Positions 1 to 6,717 are shown, counted from the first letter of the stretch. The stretch is 8,481 nt of DNA from Acidobacteriota bacterium (GCA_021799405.1 JAJZAL010000227.1:1-8481), one strand, 5' to 3'. Numbers and translations: made by a program. The notes: a model not told the origin generated them from the letters alone.

Positions 1-118
1 TCGAAGTCTCCGAAGGAGACGAGACTGCCGACTGAAAGTCGGCGGCTTTGTTAAGAGCGGGCACGTTTATCGAATTCATTCGATGTGCCCGATCAACCCC
101 TCGACTTCAAGTCGAGGG
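1..118. repeat. Cluster of four consecutive hairpins (REP/BIME-like or IS200/IS605-type end)
   Basis: Four stem-loops follow one another. The first pairs 6-11 with 15-20, a 6-bp stem with a GAA triloop. The second pairs 25-33 with 37-45, 9 bp including one G-T wobble, again with a GAA loop. The third is a bulged hairpin pairing 58-64 with 85-91 and 69-74 with 79-84, with a TTCA loop. The fourth pairs 98-106 with 110-118, 9 bp with a TCA loop. No T-tract follows any stem on either strand, so these are not classical intrinsic terminators, though they lie downstream of the minus-strand operon and could stabilise its mRNA 3' end. Short-loop hairpins in tandem are typical of REP/BIME repeats and of single-stranded-transposition IS ends. 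No tyrosine transposase or TnpB gene is visible, and the repeat may continue left of the window. Confidence 0.6.
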
Positions 119-265
119 TCGTTTAGTGCTGAACCCCGCACACTGTGCTTCTCTTGAGCGGTTTCCTAAGACCAAGCCCGCCTCTGCCTCTGTGGCCGGA
201 AGGGCAGATAACGCTCTCAGAATAGTACAATCCGGTTCTCCATCAGCTGCTTTCAATTGACGCAA
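107..265 (-). CDS. Possible small ORF downstream of the oxidoreductase, 52 aa, unknown
   Basis: This is a speculative short gene. A strong Shine-Dalgarno core GGAGG lies on the minus strand at 275-271, just past the stop of the upstream oxidoreductase gene, with an in-frame TTG start 5 nt further on at 265. The reading frame also extends up to an ATG at 295, overlapping the oxidoreductase end by 17 bp. The product begins LRQLKAADGEPDCTILRAL and has a helical, alanine- and glutamate-rich start. I recognise no family. Its stop codon falls in the loop of the fourth hairpin of the left repeat cluster, so the 3' end may be repeat-derived, or the gene may be a truncated remnant. It could equally be a chance ORF. 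Confidence 0.18.
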   Translation of the reverse strand: MRQLKAADGEPDCTILRALSALPATEAEAGLVLGNRSREAQCAGFSTKRPST

Positions 266-278
266 AATTTCCTCCGTT

Positions 279-3182
279 TCACGGCCGTGAAGCATAGTCC
301 AGCAGGTGCAGATAGGAGCGGTAGATCTTGCCGGTCGCGCGCGTCATGCCAATCTCACAGGTCCGGCTGCTGGAGAAGTATCCGTCGTGTTCCTCGCTGG
401 TCGCCTGCGCGGTCTCAATGCTGGCCGCGGACGCGGTCAGTTCTGGGAAAAGAAACCCACGGTCTCCGGCAAAGGCGCAGCATCCCGCGTCCCGCGGAAC
501 CAGCACCATCTCACTACAGGCATTGGCGATGCGGACCATCTTGGGCGTGATCGCCATCTTGGTGGCCGAGCAGACCGGGTGCAGCGCGACCGAGCGGACC
601 TTGCGATGGACCGGCAGGCTGGGTAGTAGCCGGTCGTGCGCGAACTCCACTGAATCCAGGATGGTGAGCTTGTCAAACTTCGCCCGGTTCTCCGGTTTGA
701 GATGGGGGCGGGCCGTCCTGAGTCCGTAGGTGCAGGGGCTGGTATCGACCACGATGGGCAGCTTGCCGCCATTGGACCAGCGGGAGAAATTCTCGATCGT
801 GTGGTTGACCGCAACGCGGTGCGCCGCCTCAAATCCCTTGGAAGAGAATGGAACCCCGCAACAATTGCCCTCGATGTCCTCTGGCACATAAAGCTGAACG
901 CCCGCCCGTTCAACGATGTTCAAAAATGCCTGCATCACGCTGGTCTCCTGCGCTTCGCCGGGAAGCGCGCCCATGATGCGTGAGATACAGGCGGGAAAGT
1001 AGACCGCTTCCGCATTTATCTGCGGGCGCACGGGAAGCGCGCCCTTGCGTGGGCGCGGCATCTCCGCAGACCATTGCCAGAAGGCCTCGTCCATAACCGA
1101 ACGGGAGGCCTTGTCCAGAATTTTAGTGGCGTCGCACATGAATTGGGGACCGAGCACCTTCTGCACAGTATGGCCCATACGCAAGGCGAAACGGGCGACC
1201 ATCTCCGTCAGCGACATGTTCTTTGCCACAGCCACGGCGATGCGGTTGGCCAGCTCGGTATGGCGCAACTGCCGAAAGCGTTTGGTGAGCGTACCCGTGT
1301 CAATGGTGACCGGGCAGGCCGTGGCGCAAAGGCCGTCCACGGCGCAGGTGTCCAGGACCATGTATGGAAAATCGCGGCTAAGCGCATCGTATACGGCGTG
1401 GTCCGCACCGGCATCTTTCAGGCGCTGCATTTCACGGCGCACAACGATCCTCTGGCGCGGGGTGAGCGTCAAATCGCGGCTGGGACATTTCGGCTCGCAA
1501 TAGCCGCACTCAATACACTTATCAATTTCCGGTTCCACCACCGGCATCTTCTTCAGGTTGGCCAGATGGACCGCAGGGTCGGAATTGAGGATGACCCCGG
1601 GATTGAGCAGGTTGTCTGGATCGGCCAAGGCCTTGAGTTGCTGCATCACGGCATAGGCGTCCTTGCCCCATTCAGTTTCGACAAAGGGGGCCATGTTGCG
1701 CCCCGTCCCATGTTCGGCCTTCAGCGCGCCGTGATATTTCTCCACGACCAGATGCACAACATCGTCAATGAAGTCGCGATATTGGTCGACTTCCCTTTGA
1801 TGATTGAAGCCCTGACTGATGACGAAGTGAAGATTTCCATCCTTAGCGTGTCCGAAGATGATGGCGTTGGTATAGCCATGCTTCTCAAAAAGATGCGTCA
1901 GGTCCACTGCGGCATCGGCCAGATGCTCCACAGGAAAGGCCACATCTTCGATGATGACGGTTGTCCCGCTGGCGCGTACCGCGCCCACAGAAGGAAACAG
2001 CCCTTTGCGGACCTTCCACAAGCGGTCCTGCTCCATCGGGTCCCCGGTAAACATAGGAGCGCGCAACAGGTTGAGACCGGCCACAGCCACCTTTGCCTGG
2101 GCAGCATTTTCCCGGGCTGCATGCACGTCCGCAGTCTGAAACTCCACCAGCAGGCCCGCTGCCGCCTCTGGCAGTTGCTGGATTTCCGCCGGAATTCCTG
2201 GCTTGCTCTCCACCGAATGCAGAGAGGCACGGTCCATCAGCTCCAGCGCCGCAGCCCCGGCATCACGCAGCGGGGCGATGGCCGCACAGGCCGCATGGAG
2301 GTCAGGAAACAATAGCAAGCCAGTGTACTTGACCGGAAAGTCCGGCACGGTTTCCAGCACCGCTTCGGCAATAAATGCCAGCGTCCCCTCCGCCCCAATC
2401 AGTAAATGGCTGAAAATCTCTACCGGCGTGTCGAAATCCAGAAAAGCGTTCAGCGAGTAGCCGGTGGTGTTCTTCATGCGGTACTTTGCGCGAATGCGTC
2501 CGGCCAGTTCCGTGTTGGCCTCAAGCTGCCGCTTCAGTTCCAGCAGGCCCGTGGCCAGTCGTGGCTCGCGCTCCCCGAAGAGTGCGTCCGCATGGGGGTC
2601 GGCGGTGTCAATCTCCGTGCCAGAGGGAAGCATGAATGTGAGAGAGCGCAGGGTGTGATACGCGTTCTGGACCACGCCGCAGCATATGCCGCTGGCGTTG
2701 TTGGAAAGGATTCCGCCCATTTGCGCCGCGCTGATCGACGCTGGGTCCGGCCCGATCTTGGCCGCAAAGTCCTTGAGTATCTGGTTGGCCTGTTGTCCAA
2801 TCACGCCGGGCTGGACGCGAAGCAAGCGTCCGTTCTCTTCCACCTTGGCCAAACGCCAGTAGCGACCTACAGCGACCAGAATGCCATCGGTAATGGCCTG
2901 CCCGGAGAGGCTGGTTCCGCCACAGCGAAAGGTAAGGGGAACCCGCTTCTCGCGACTGTAGCGGAAGATCTGACGAACCTCCTCTGTGCTGATGGGTTGA
3001 ACCACAGCCCGGGGCACCAGACGATACAGGCTGGCATCGGAGGCAAAGGCAACCCTGTCGATCGGTCGTGTAAGAATGCGCGCCGGATCGATGAAAGACC
3101 GCAGATGCTCCCCGATCTCACCGGGGCTGAGCGTGTTGGCAGTTGTACTCGGCATTTCATCAGGTGCGACGGCTACCGCCAC
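279..3182 (-). CDS. FAD- and Fe-S-dependent D-2-hydroxyacid dehydrogenase (D-lactate/glycolate oxidase type, GlcD-GlcF-like fusion)
   Basis: This 967-aa protein probably oxidises a D-2-hydroxyacid such as D-lactate or glycolate to the 2-oxoacid, passing electrons to the respiratory chain. The FAD-binding_4 (PCMH-type) domain spans about residues 35-280, with the flavin-binding stretch RCGGTSLSGQA near 86-96. The FAD-oxidase C domain spans about 285-535 and keeps the catalytic metal-site residues H445 and H452 (HAKDGNLH), E490 and H491 (EHGTG). A ferredoxin-like region follows, with C556, C559, C562 and C566 for one cluster and C613, C619 and C623 for a second. Two CCG-type domains complete it: C732, CCG 774-776, C817; then C871, CCA 901-903, C942. 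The second CCG motif reads CCA. No signal peptide or membrane segment is seen. The GTG start at 3182 is chosen because GGGAG lies 7 nt upstream; the ATG at codon 10 has no such site. The gene follows the isomerase gene by 23 bp and is probably cotranscribed with it. The family is secure; the substrate is not. Confidence 0.9.
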   Translation of the reverse strand: MAVAVAPDEMPSTTANTLSPGEIGEHLRSFIDPARILTRPIDRVAFASDASLYRLVPRAVVQPISTEEVRQIFRYSREKRVPLTFRCGGTSLSGQAITDGILVAVGRYWRLAKVEENGRLLRVQPGVIGQQANQILKDFAAKIGPDPASISAAQMGGILSNNASGICCGVVQNAYHTLRSLTFMLPSGTEIDTADPHADALFGEREPRLATGLLELKRQLEANTELAGRIRAKYRMKNTTGYSLNAFLDFDTPVEIFSHLLIGAEGTLAFIAEAVLETVPDFPVKYTGLLLFPDLHAACAAIAPLRDAGAAALELMDRASLHSVESKPGIPAEIQQLPEAAAGLLVEFQTADVHAARENAAQAKVAVAGLNLLRAPMFTGDPMEQDRLWKVRKGLFPSVGAVRASGTTVIIEDVAFPVEHLADAAVDLTHLFEKHGYTNAIIFGHAKDGNLHFVISQGFNHQREVDQYRDFIDDVVHLVVEKYHGALKAEHGTGRNMAPFVETEWGKDAYAVMQQLKALADPDNLLNPGVILNSDPAVHLANLKKMPVVEPEIDKCIECGYCEPKCPSRDLTLTPRQRIVVRREMQRLKDAGADHAVYDALSRDFPYMVLDTCAVDGLCATACPVTIDTGTLTKRFRQLRHTELANRIAVAVAKNMSLTEMVARFALRMGHTVQKVLGPQFMCDATKILDKASRSVMDEAFWQWSAEMPRPRKGALPVRPQINAEAVYFPACISRIMGALPGEAQETSVMQAFLNIVERAGVQLYVPEDIEGNCCGVPFSSKGFEAAHRVAVNHTIENFSRWSNGGKLPIVVDTSPCTYGLRTARPHLKPENRAKFDKLTILDSVEFAHDRLLPSLPVHRKVRSVALHPVCSATKMAITPKMVRIANACSEMVLVPRDAGCCAFAGDRGFLFPELTASAASIETAQATSEEHDGYFSSSRTCEIGMTRATGKIYRSYLHLLDYASRP

Positions 3183-3189
3183 CTCTCTT

Positions 3190-3194
3190 CTCCC
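3190..3194 (-). promoter_or_regulatory. Ribosome binding site supporting the GTG start of the oxidoreductase
   Basis: GGGAG on the minus strand sits 7 nt before GTG at 3182, within the 23-bp spacer after the isomerase stop. The alternative ATG at 3155 has no purine-rich stretch at a suitable distance. This decides the start. Confidence 0.6.
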
Positions 3195-3205
3195 GGTGCA
3201 TCGCC

Positions 3206-3886
3206 TTACGTCATCCGATATTCATTGCAAAGCACGCGAAACGGCGGCTCATCTTCCACAACCTCTGGATATCTGGGGAGTGGTTCTTTGAAATAGTTGT
3301 CTGTGGCGTCGTCGTTGACGGAGGAGACTTCGCCGATAAGACCATGGCCATCAATCGCATAAAAGGTGTGGTAAAGATATGGGGTCAAAGTGATAGACTC
3401 GCCCGGCCCCAGAATCACAGTGCCGCCGGGTTCGACCTGACGTCGAATTCCATCGCAAGTCACGGAAATGGTGTTTTGCGCAAATGCTCCGTCTCCGGCT
3501 GAATTGTAGAGTTGCACTGCTAGGCGGCCTGTTCCTTTGCCACCTCGGTTAATGATGTCCTCGGTTTTGCGGACATGGTAGTGAAAAGGCGTGACCTGAT
3601 CCTGCCGGACGAACATGATTTTTTCGGCATAGATTTTGGAGGCTTTCCCGCCGGCCAACGATCCATTGCGAAGCGTAAACAGCGTGAGTCCTATGGAGTT
3701 AAAATGTCCTGAATTGAAATCGGTGACATCCCACCCCAAGCGGTTCGCGCGAATCTCATCCGCTTCACTGCCGTGTTGTTGCCATTCTTCCGGTGTCCAA
3801 TCAGCATACGGCGGCAAGGAGAAACGGTTCTCCGCAAAGAACGCACTGGCTTCAGCAATGCACCCGTTAATAGCAGATCTCTTCAT
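3206..3886 (-). CDS. D-lyxose/D-mannose-type cupin sugar isomerase
   Basis: This 226-aa single-domain cupin matches the usual length of D-lyxose ketol-isomerases (about 227 aa). These convert D-lyxose to D-xylulose and often D-mannose to D-fructose, using a divalent metal in the cytoplasm. The metal ligands expected for the family are visible: H102 and H104 in FHYH, E109 in KTEDIINRGG, and H173 in LYHTFYA. The later stretch GEVSSVNDDATDN (185-197) is also typical. The start is ATG at 3886, with AGGA 7 nt upstream at 3897-3894. It lies 23 bp before the oxidoreductase gene and 412 bp after the kinase gene, so it may have its own promoter as well as readthrough. In this context it probably supplies the ketose to the kinase and aldolase encoded upstream. 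The true aldose could be lyxose, mannose or a 6-modified mannose/glucose analogue. The family call is strong; the substrate is inferred. Confidence 0.88.
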   Translation of the reverse strand: MKRSAINGCIAEASAFFAENRFSLPPYADWTPEEWQQHGSEADEIRANRLGWDVTDFNSGHFNSIGLTLFTLRNGSLAGGKASKIYAEKIMFVRQDQVTPFHYHVRKTEDIINRGGKGTGRLAVQLYNSAGDGAFAQNTISVTCDGIRRQVEPGGTVILGPGESITLTPYLYHTFYAIDGHGLIGEVSSVNDDATDNYFKEPLPRYPEVVEDEPPFRVLCNEYRMT

Positions 3887-3916
3887 AAGATTTTCCTTTC
3901 ATTGAAACAGCCCCGG

Positions 3917-3945
3917 ATAGTACATTATGAGGCCCATCCGTTGAA
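3917..3945 (-). promoter_or_regulatory. Weak candidate promoter for the isomerase-oxidoreductase pair
   Basis: On the minus strand, TTCAAC (3945-3940) and TACTAT (3922-3917) are separated by 17 nt. This would start transcription near 3909, about 22 nt before the isomerase ATG, leaving just enough leader for the AGGA site. The -35 matches the consensus at only 3 of 6 positions and the -10 at 4 of 6. The call rests mainly on position and on the long gap after the kinase gene. Confidence 0.25.
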
Positions 3946-4117
3946 TCCTTGGGACACTGTATGACCACTTCGGAACTCTAGCTAGCGTGCTGGCCTCTCC
4001 TATTGCCGAGCATGTCGGCATGCATGCAATGAGAATTGTAGGGAACTTGGTGGTGGATCCCAATGAAAAGCTGATCGCGTTCGATACGTTTTGGAGCATA
4101 AAACGATTATTTCTAGC

Positions 4118-4134
4118 CAAGGGCTCCGCCCTTG
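4118..4134. repeat. Short hairpin in the kinase-isomerase gap (possible REP-like unit)
   Basis: CAAGGGC (4118-4124) and GCCCTTG (4128-4134) form a perfect 7-bp stem with a TCC/GGA triloop. No T-tract follows on the minus strand, so it is a weak terminator candidate at best. It lies 165 bp beyond the kinase stop and could attenuate readthrough or protect the kinase mRNA 3' end. A dispersed repeat is also possible. Confidence 0.4.
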
Positions 4135-4298
4135 AAATCCCGCTGTTCCCGGCCGTTTTAACGTGTTAATGGCGGCTCGAAAATTTGTTGCACTGGTTCT
4201 GTTCAACATTTGAGGCGTAAGAATCTAATGCGTACTAAATGCTCACTGGTCAGCACCCGCCATGATTCGGACGATGGCGAGGGCCCCGCCACACTCCG

Positions 4299-5291
4299 CT
4301 ATCTTGTCGATTGTGCCAGATTCCTCAGAGCTCCAAGCTTTTCCAACAAGGATGATCTTTCAGGCTCCTTGAGCGTAGCTTGGAGAAATTGAAACACGTC
4401 ATCAAATGTGGGAAGTGCATTCCATCCCCGGCGCTGCCCTCCAGCCGCCATGGCTTTGAGTGCGGCGGCAGCCGAAGCAAATACAATTGCTTCCCCTACC
4501 GCGAGATTCCGCGCAACCGCCAGGGCAAAGGCTCCATGAAATGTATCCCCGCATCCATTGGTATCGAAGACGTCAACTTTGAAAGCGGGGAAATGCCGCA
4601 CAGCTGGGTCTGTCTTTGTACTGAAATAGCAACCTTCGGCGCCATCCGTCACAACCGTTGCGAGGCGTTGTGTACCGGCCAGGAACGCGCAGGCATCGCG
4701 CGGGTCAGGGGTGCCGCTGGCCCAGGTAGCGAAGGCCTTCGGAACAATCAGGTAGTCTGTCAGCGCGGCCAGATTTATTGCAGATTCGGAACGGCCTTCA
4801 ATGTCGCCCAATATAGGCACTCCCAAGCTGTGGACCTTCTCCGCGACAGCGGTGAGCGATGGTTCGGTGATATGGTCGAGCAGAACAAGCGTCGCAGAGC
4901 GGATCAGCGTGTCCGGCAGATCGTGTGTGGTAACCACTCGATAGAGTGCCGGGTCGTAGAACACATTGCGATGTCCCGAGCCGTCAACCACGATGATGCT
5001 GTGGTATGGGCCGCCTGCAGGGTCATGCACGATATGCGAGATATCGACCCCGCGGTGTTCGAGCGCGGATGCGATATATTTCGACAATTCGTCCTCTCCA
5101 AAGCGCGCTACGTAGGCGGCGCGTCCCCCCAGCGAACCGGTCGCGGCAATCGCCGTGCAGGCGGGTCCACCGCCCTGGCGGATGCTGCCATGAACCGGTA
5201 CCTTGCAGTCGACCGGCGGGAAATCCGATACATAAATCAAATCGTCCACTGCCGCGATGCCAGCTCCAAGCACGTCATACAGTTTGTTCAT
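4299..5291 (-). CDS. PfkB/ribokinase-family sugar kinase
   Basis: This 330-aa cytoplasmic kinase probably phosphorylates the ketose made by the neighbouring isomerase, using ATP. The N-terminal sugar-binding glycine motif is GGGPACTAIAATGSLG (40-55). The ATP-site motif VTDGAEG lies at 214-220. The second PfkB signature, DTNGCGDTFHGA (243-254), contains the expected catalytic base D249. Length is normal for the family, with about 20 extra residues at the C-terminus (EPERSSLLEKLGAL onward). From memory, the motif layout and the PAFKVDV-D-T-x-G-x-G-D-x-F-H-G-A stretch resemble YihV, the sulfofructose kinase, but ribokinase, fructokinase and tagatose kinase relatives share much of this. The start is ATG at 5291, with a purine-rich GGGAA a few bases upstream. 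The gene begins 98 bp after the aldolase stop and is probably in the same transcript. The family call is certain; the substrate and the phosphorylated carbon are not. Confidence 0.9.
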   Translation of the reverse strand: MNKLYDVLGAGIAAVDDLIYVSDFPPVDCKVPVHGSIRQGGGPACTAIAATGSLGGRAAYVARFGEDELSKYIASALEHRGVDISHIVHDPAGGPYHSIIVVDGSGHRNVFYDPALYRVVTTHDLPDTLIRSATLVLLDHITEPSLTAVAEKVHSLGVPILGDIEGRSESAINLAALTDYLIVPKAFATWASGTPDPRDACAFLAGTQRLATVVTDGAEGCYFSTKTDPAVRHFPAFKVDVFDTNGCGDTFHGAFALAVARNLAVGEAIVFASAAAALKAMAAGGQRRGWNALPTFDDVFQFLQATLKEPERSSLLEKLGALRNLAQSTR

Positions 5292-5389
5292 GGATGCTTC
5301 CCGTACCTCGACCGCATCGCGACAGCCATCGATGCATCTTTATGCTCCGCCCTCACCAATTAGATAAGCCGCTTCCGGTCATGCCAGAC

Positions 5390-6415
5390 TTATCCGCTCC
5401 CATAGTTTGCAAATGTAGAAGTCAACTCCAAATCCTTATCCAGGGCGCGGTGTGGAGGGATTTGCAACGTCTGGAGCGCCCCGTGATATGCCTTCACCGC
5501 TTCGACCGGCAGGATTTGATCGTCCGCCACCAGGCGCAGGAATTGGACGAACGATAGCTGGTGCTCGGCCGCGTTGATCTTCCTGCCGAACAGCGCAACA
5601 CGGGCCCCATGACGCTTTGCCTCATGGACAAGTGCGAATGCATCGTGCGTTGTGCCTGCCGAGCCGCCCAATATACCCACCACAATGGAAGAATCGTACC
5701 CACACAGTTCTTCCAGGGCTTTTGGGCCGGCATAAGGAATCTTCAGGAAGCGAGGCCTGGCGACCGAAGGCACTCCGGCCAGAAGCCGCGCAATATGGTC
5801 GTTTACAAAGTAGGGAATTTCCCCGGGCGCGATACCGTGGACACTGGCTGGCACATTGGGATGAAATACCTCGAGAAAATGGCCAAAATGTTTCTCCTCG
5901 GCCTCAAGACGGAACGCCTTATATGCCTGAAGGGCCTTGAGATCGTGCTCTGGGTCGTTATTGAATGTGAGCGAATAGAGTCCTAGATTCGCGCCCAAAC
6001 GGCGCTCATCCTGAGAACACGGACTCTTGCCGGCCTGTATGTGATCGAGTGTGGCTGTGGAGAATGGTTGCGAAGGAGCCTGCGGATACCGCGACCCACG
6101 AACGACATGAATATCCGTCGTATCGTTGGCGCGCACGGCTGGAGTCACCGCCGAGACGTCGAAGATGCGTTCCTGAATCGTCAGTTTCTCCGAGGTGCTG
6201 GCCGACATAAGCATGATGTCGATCATGCCCTGGGAGACGATTTGGCGCATCTGATCCCGGTATTCGGCTAGTGATCGGAGTCTTCCATCGCGATTCCGCC
6301 CCGTCGAGGAGATGCCGTGGGCCATGTCGGCATCCTTGGCGTCTGCCAGAATAAATACCCGGCTGGAGGGGTCCTTTTTCAGCGCCGCGAGCTTTACATC
6401 GAGGGTCTTTTCCAT
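5390..6415 (-). CDS. Class I aldolase-like protein (DeoC/FbaB/LacD superfamily)
   Basis: This 341-aa TIM-barrel-type protein probably cleaves the phosphorylated ketose into a triose phosphate and an aldehyde through a Schiff base. The likely Schiff-base lysine is K225 in FLKIPYAG (223-230). The last strands, VVGILGGSAGTTHDAF (245-260) and ARVALFGRKI (271-280), match the phosphate-binding GG...GR-I pattern of FbaB, LacD and DhnA-type aldolases. Other clear stretches are RVFILADAKDADMAHG (19-34) and FLEVFHPN (180-187), whose glutamate E182 may be catalytic. The start is ATG at 6415, with GGAG at 6423-6420. An open frame continues upstream to 6706, but that part is low-complexity intergenic sequence without aldolase features. 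The gene is the first of the minus-strand cluster, divergent from the regulator, and precedes the kinase gene by 98 bp. Overall similarity to characterised aldolases looks low, so the reaction is inferred from motifs and neighbours. Confidence 0.7.
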   Translation of the reverse strand: MEKTLDVKLAALKKDPSSRVFILADAKDADMAHGISSTGRNRDGRLRSLAEYRDQMRQIVSQGMIDIMLMSASTSEKLTIQERIFDVSAVTPAVRANDTTDIHVVRGSRYPQAPSQPFSTATLDHIQAGKSPCSQDERRLGANLGLYSLTFNNDPEHDLKALQAYKAFRLEAEEKHFGHFLEVFHPNVPASVHGIAPGEIPYFVNDHIARLLAGVPSVARPRFLKIPYAGPKALEELCGYDSSIVVGILGGSAGTTHDAFALVHEAKRHGARVALFGRKINAAEHQLSFVQFLRLVADDQILPVEAVKAYHGALQTLQIPPHRALDKDLELTSTFANYGSG

Positions 6416-6419
6416 ATAT

Positions 6420-6423
6420 CTCC
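6420..6423 (-). promoter_or_regulatory. Ribosome binding site supporting the aldolase ATG at 6415
   Basis: GGAG on the minus strand is 4 nt before ATG at 6415. The spacing is short but usable. It supports the shorter 341-aa protein over the 438-aa extension that starts at 6706. Confidence 0.5.
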
Positions 6424-6513
6424 ATAAGCAGCCAACCGCAGGCCGCGAAATGATGGGATCCAAGCGAGTGCGCTGTATGTGTCGACTGCGACCGCGCAGA
6501 GTCCCTGAGTTTC

Positions 6514-6546
6514 TTGCTGCACCGAATCCAAGACCCGGTGCAGCAA
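6514..6546. promoter_or_regulatory. Perfect 11-11-11 inverted repeat, candidate operator of the sugar cluster
   Basis: TTGCTGCACCG (6514-6524) is repeated exactly as its reverse complement CGGTGCAGCAA (6536-6546) across an 11-bp spacer. The half-site centres are 22 bp apart, about two helical turns, so a dimer or tetramer could bind both on one face. It lies about 100 bp upstream of the aldolase start and 180 bp upstream of the regulator start. There is no T-tract, so a terminator role is unlikely. Confidence 0.5.
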
Positions 6547-6667
6547 ACTGGCATCCTAAGCGAATCGAAGGAGAGCTGTAATCGGCAAATGGCCTCGGTG
6601 TCAGATGTTTTACAGCATGAAACATATCCCAAAGGTGTGACTGCGTATAAGATGGAATTTCTGAGCC

Positions 6668-6690
6668 CAAGCCGTAATTGCAGCGGCTTG
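6668..6690. promoter_or_regulatory. 7-9-7 inverted repeat overlapping the regulator -35, candidate autoregulation site
   Basis: CAAGCCG (6668-6674) and CGGCTTG (6684-6690) are perfect reverse complements separated by 9 bp. The right arm runs into the -35 box of the predicted regulator promoter, so a bound protein would block RNA polymerase. The half-site differs from that of the 6514-6546 repeat, so a different protein or binding mode may be involved. Confidence 0.35.
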
Positions 6691-6717
6691 TCAGGCTTTG
6701 TGCCATTCATGTAGTAT
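6688..6717 (+). promoter_or_regulatory. Sigma70-like promoter for the regulator gene
   Basis: TTGTCA (6688-6693, 5 of 6 to consensus) and TAGTAT (6712-6717, 4 of 6) are separated by 18 bp. The predicted transcription start near 6724 is within a few bases of ATG 6726, which suggests a leaderless mRNA. It argues against the upstream TTG start at 6678. Confidence 0.45.

Larger units (their letters stand above)
3887..4298. other. 412-bp intergenic gap inside the minus-strand cluster, no convincing gene
   Basis: The stretch separates the kinase stop from the isomerase start. Apart from the isomerase leader (AGGA at 3894-3897 and a weak promoter) and the hairpin at 4118-4134, I see no recognisable gene. 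A plus-strand frame from GTG 3987 to 4169 would encode 60 residues including VDPNEKLIAFDTFWSIK, and a minus-strand frame spans 3899-4120. Neither has a good ribosome binding site or a recognisable family. The size and the hairpin suggest an old insertion or a lost gene, but nothing diagnostic remains. Confidence 0.4.

Noticed and set aside
1..118. CRISPR array
   Set aside because: The hairpins differ in sequence and there is no repeated unit with regular spacers.
1074..2315. A 413-codon plus-strand open frame opposite the oxidoreductase gene
   Set aside because: It lies wholly antisense to a gene with clear domains, has no recognisable family, and is explained by the GC-rich codon pattern of the real gene on the other strand.
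4380..5363. A 327-codon plus-strand frame opposite the kinase
   Set aside because: It is antisense to a kinase with complete PfkB motifs; no ribosome site or family was seen.
5363..5394. GATAAG/CTTATC inverted repeat around the aldolase stop
   Set aside because: Only 6 AT-rich pairs with a 20-nt loop and no T-tract; likely chance.
6416..6706. N-terminal extension of the aldolase by 97 residues
   Set aside because: The added residues look like translated intergenic DNA, the extension would swallow both inverted repeats, and GGAG supports ATG 6415.
6006..6710. A 234-codon minus-strand frame overlapping the aldolase
   Set aside because: It is an out-of-frame shadow of the aldolase gene and its upstream region, with no family features.
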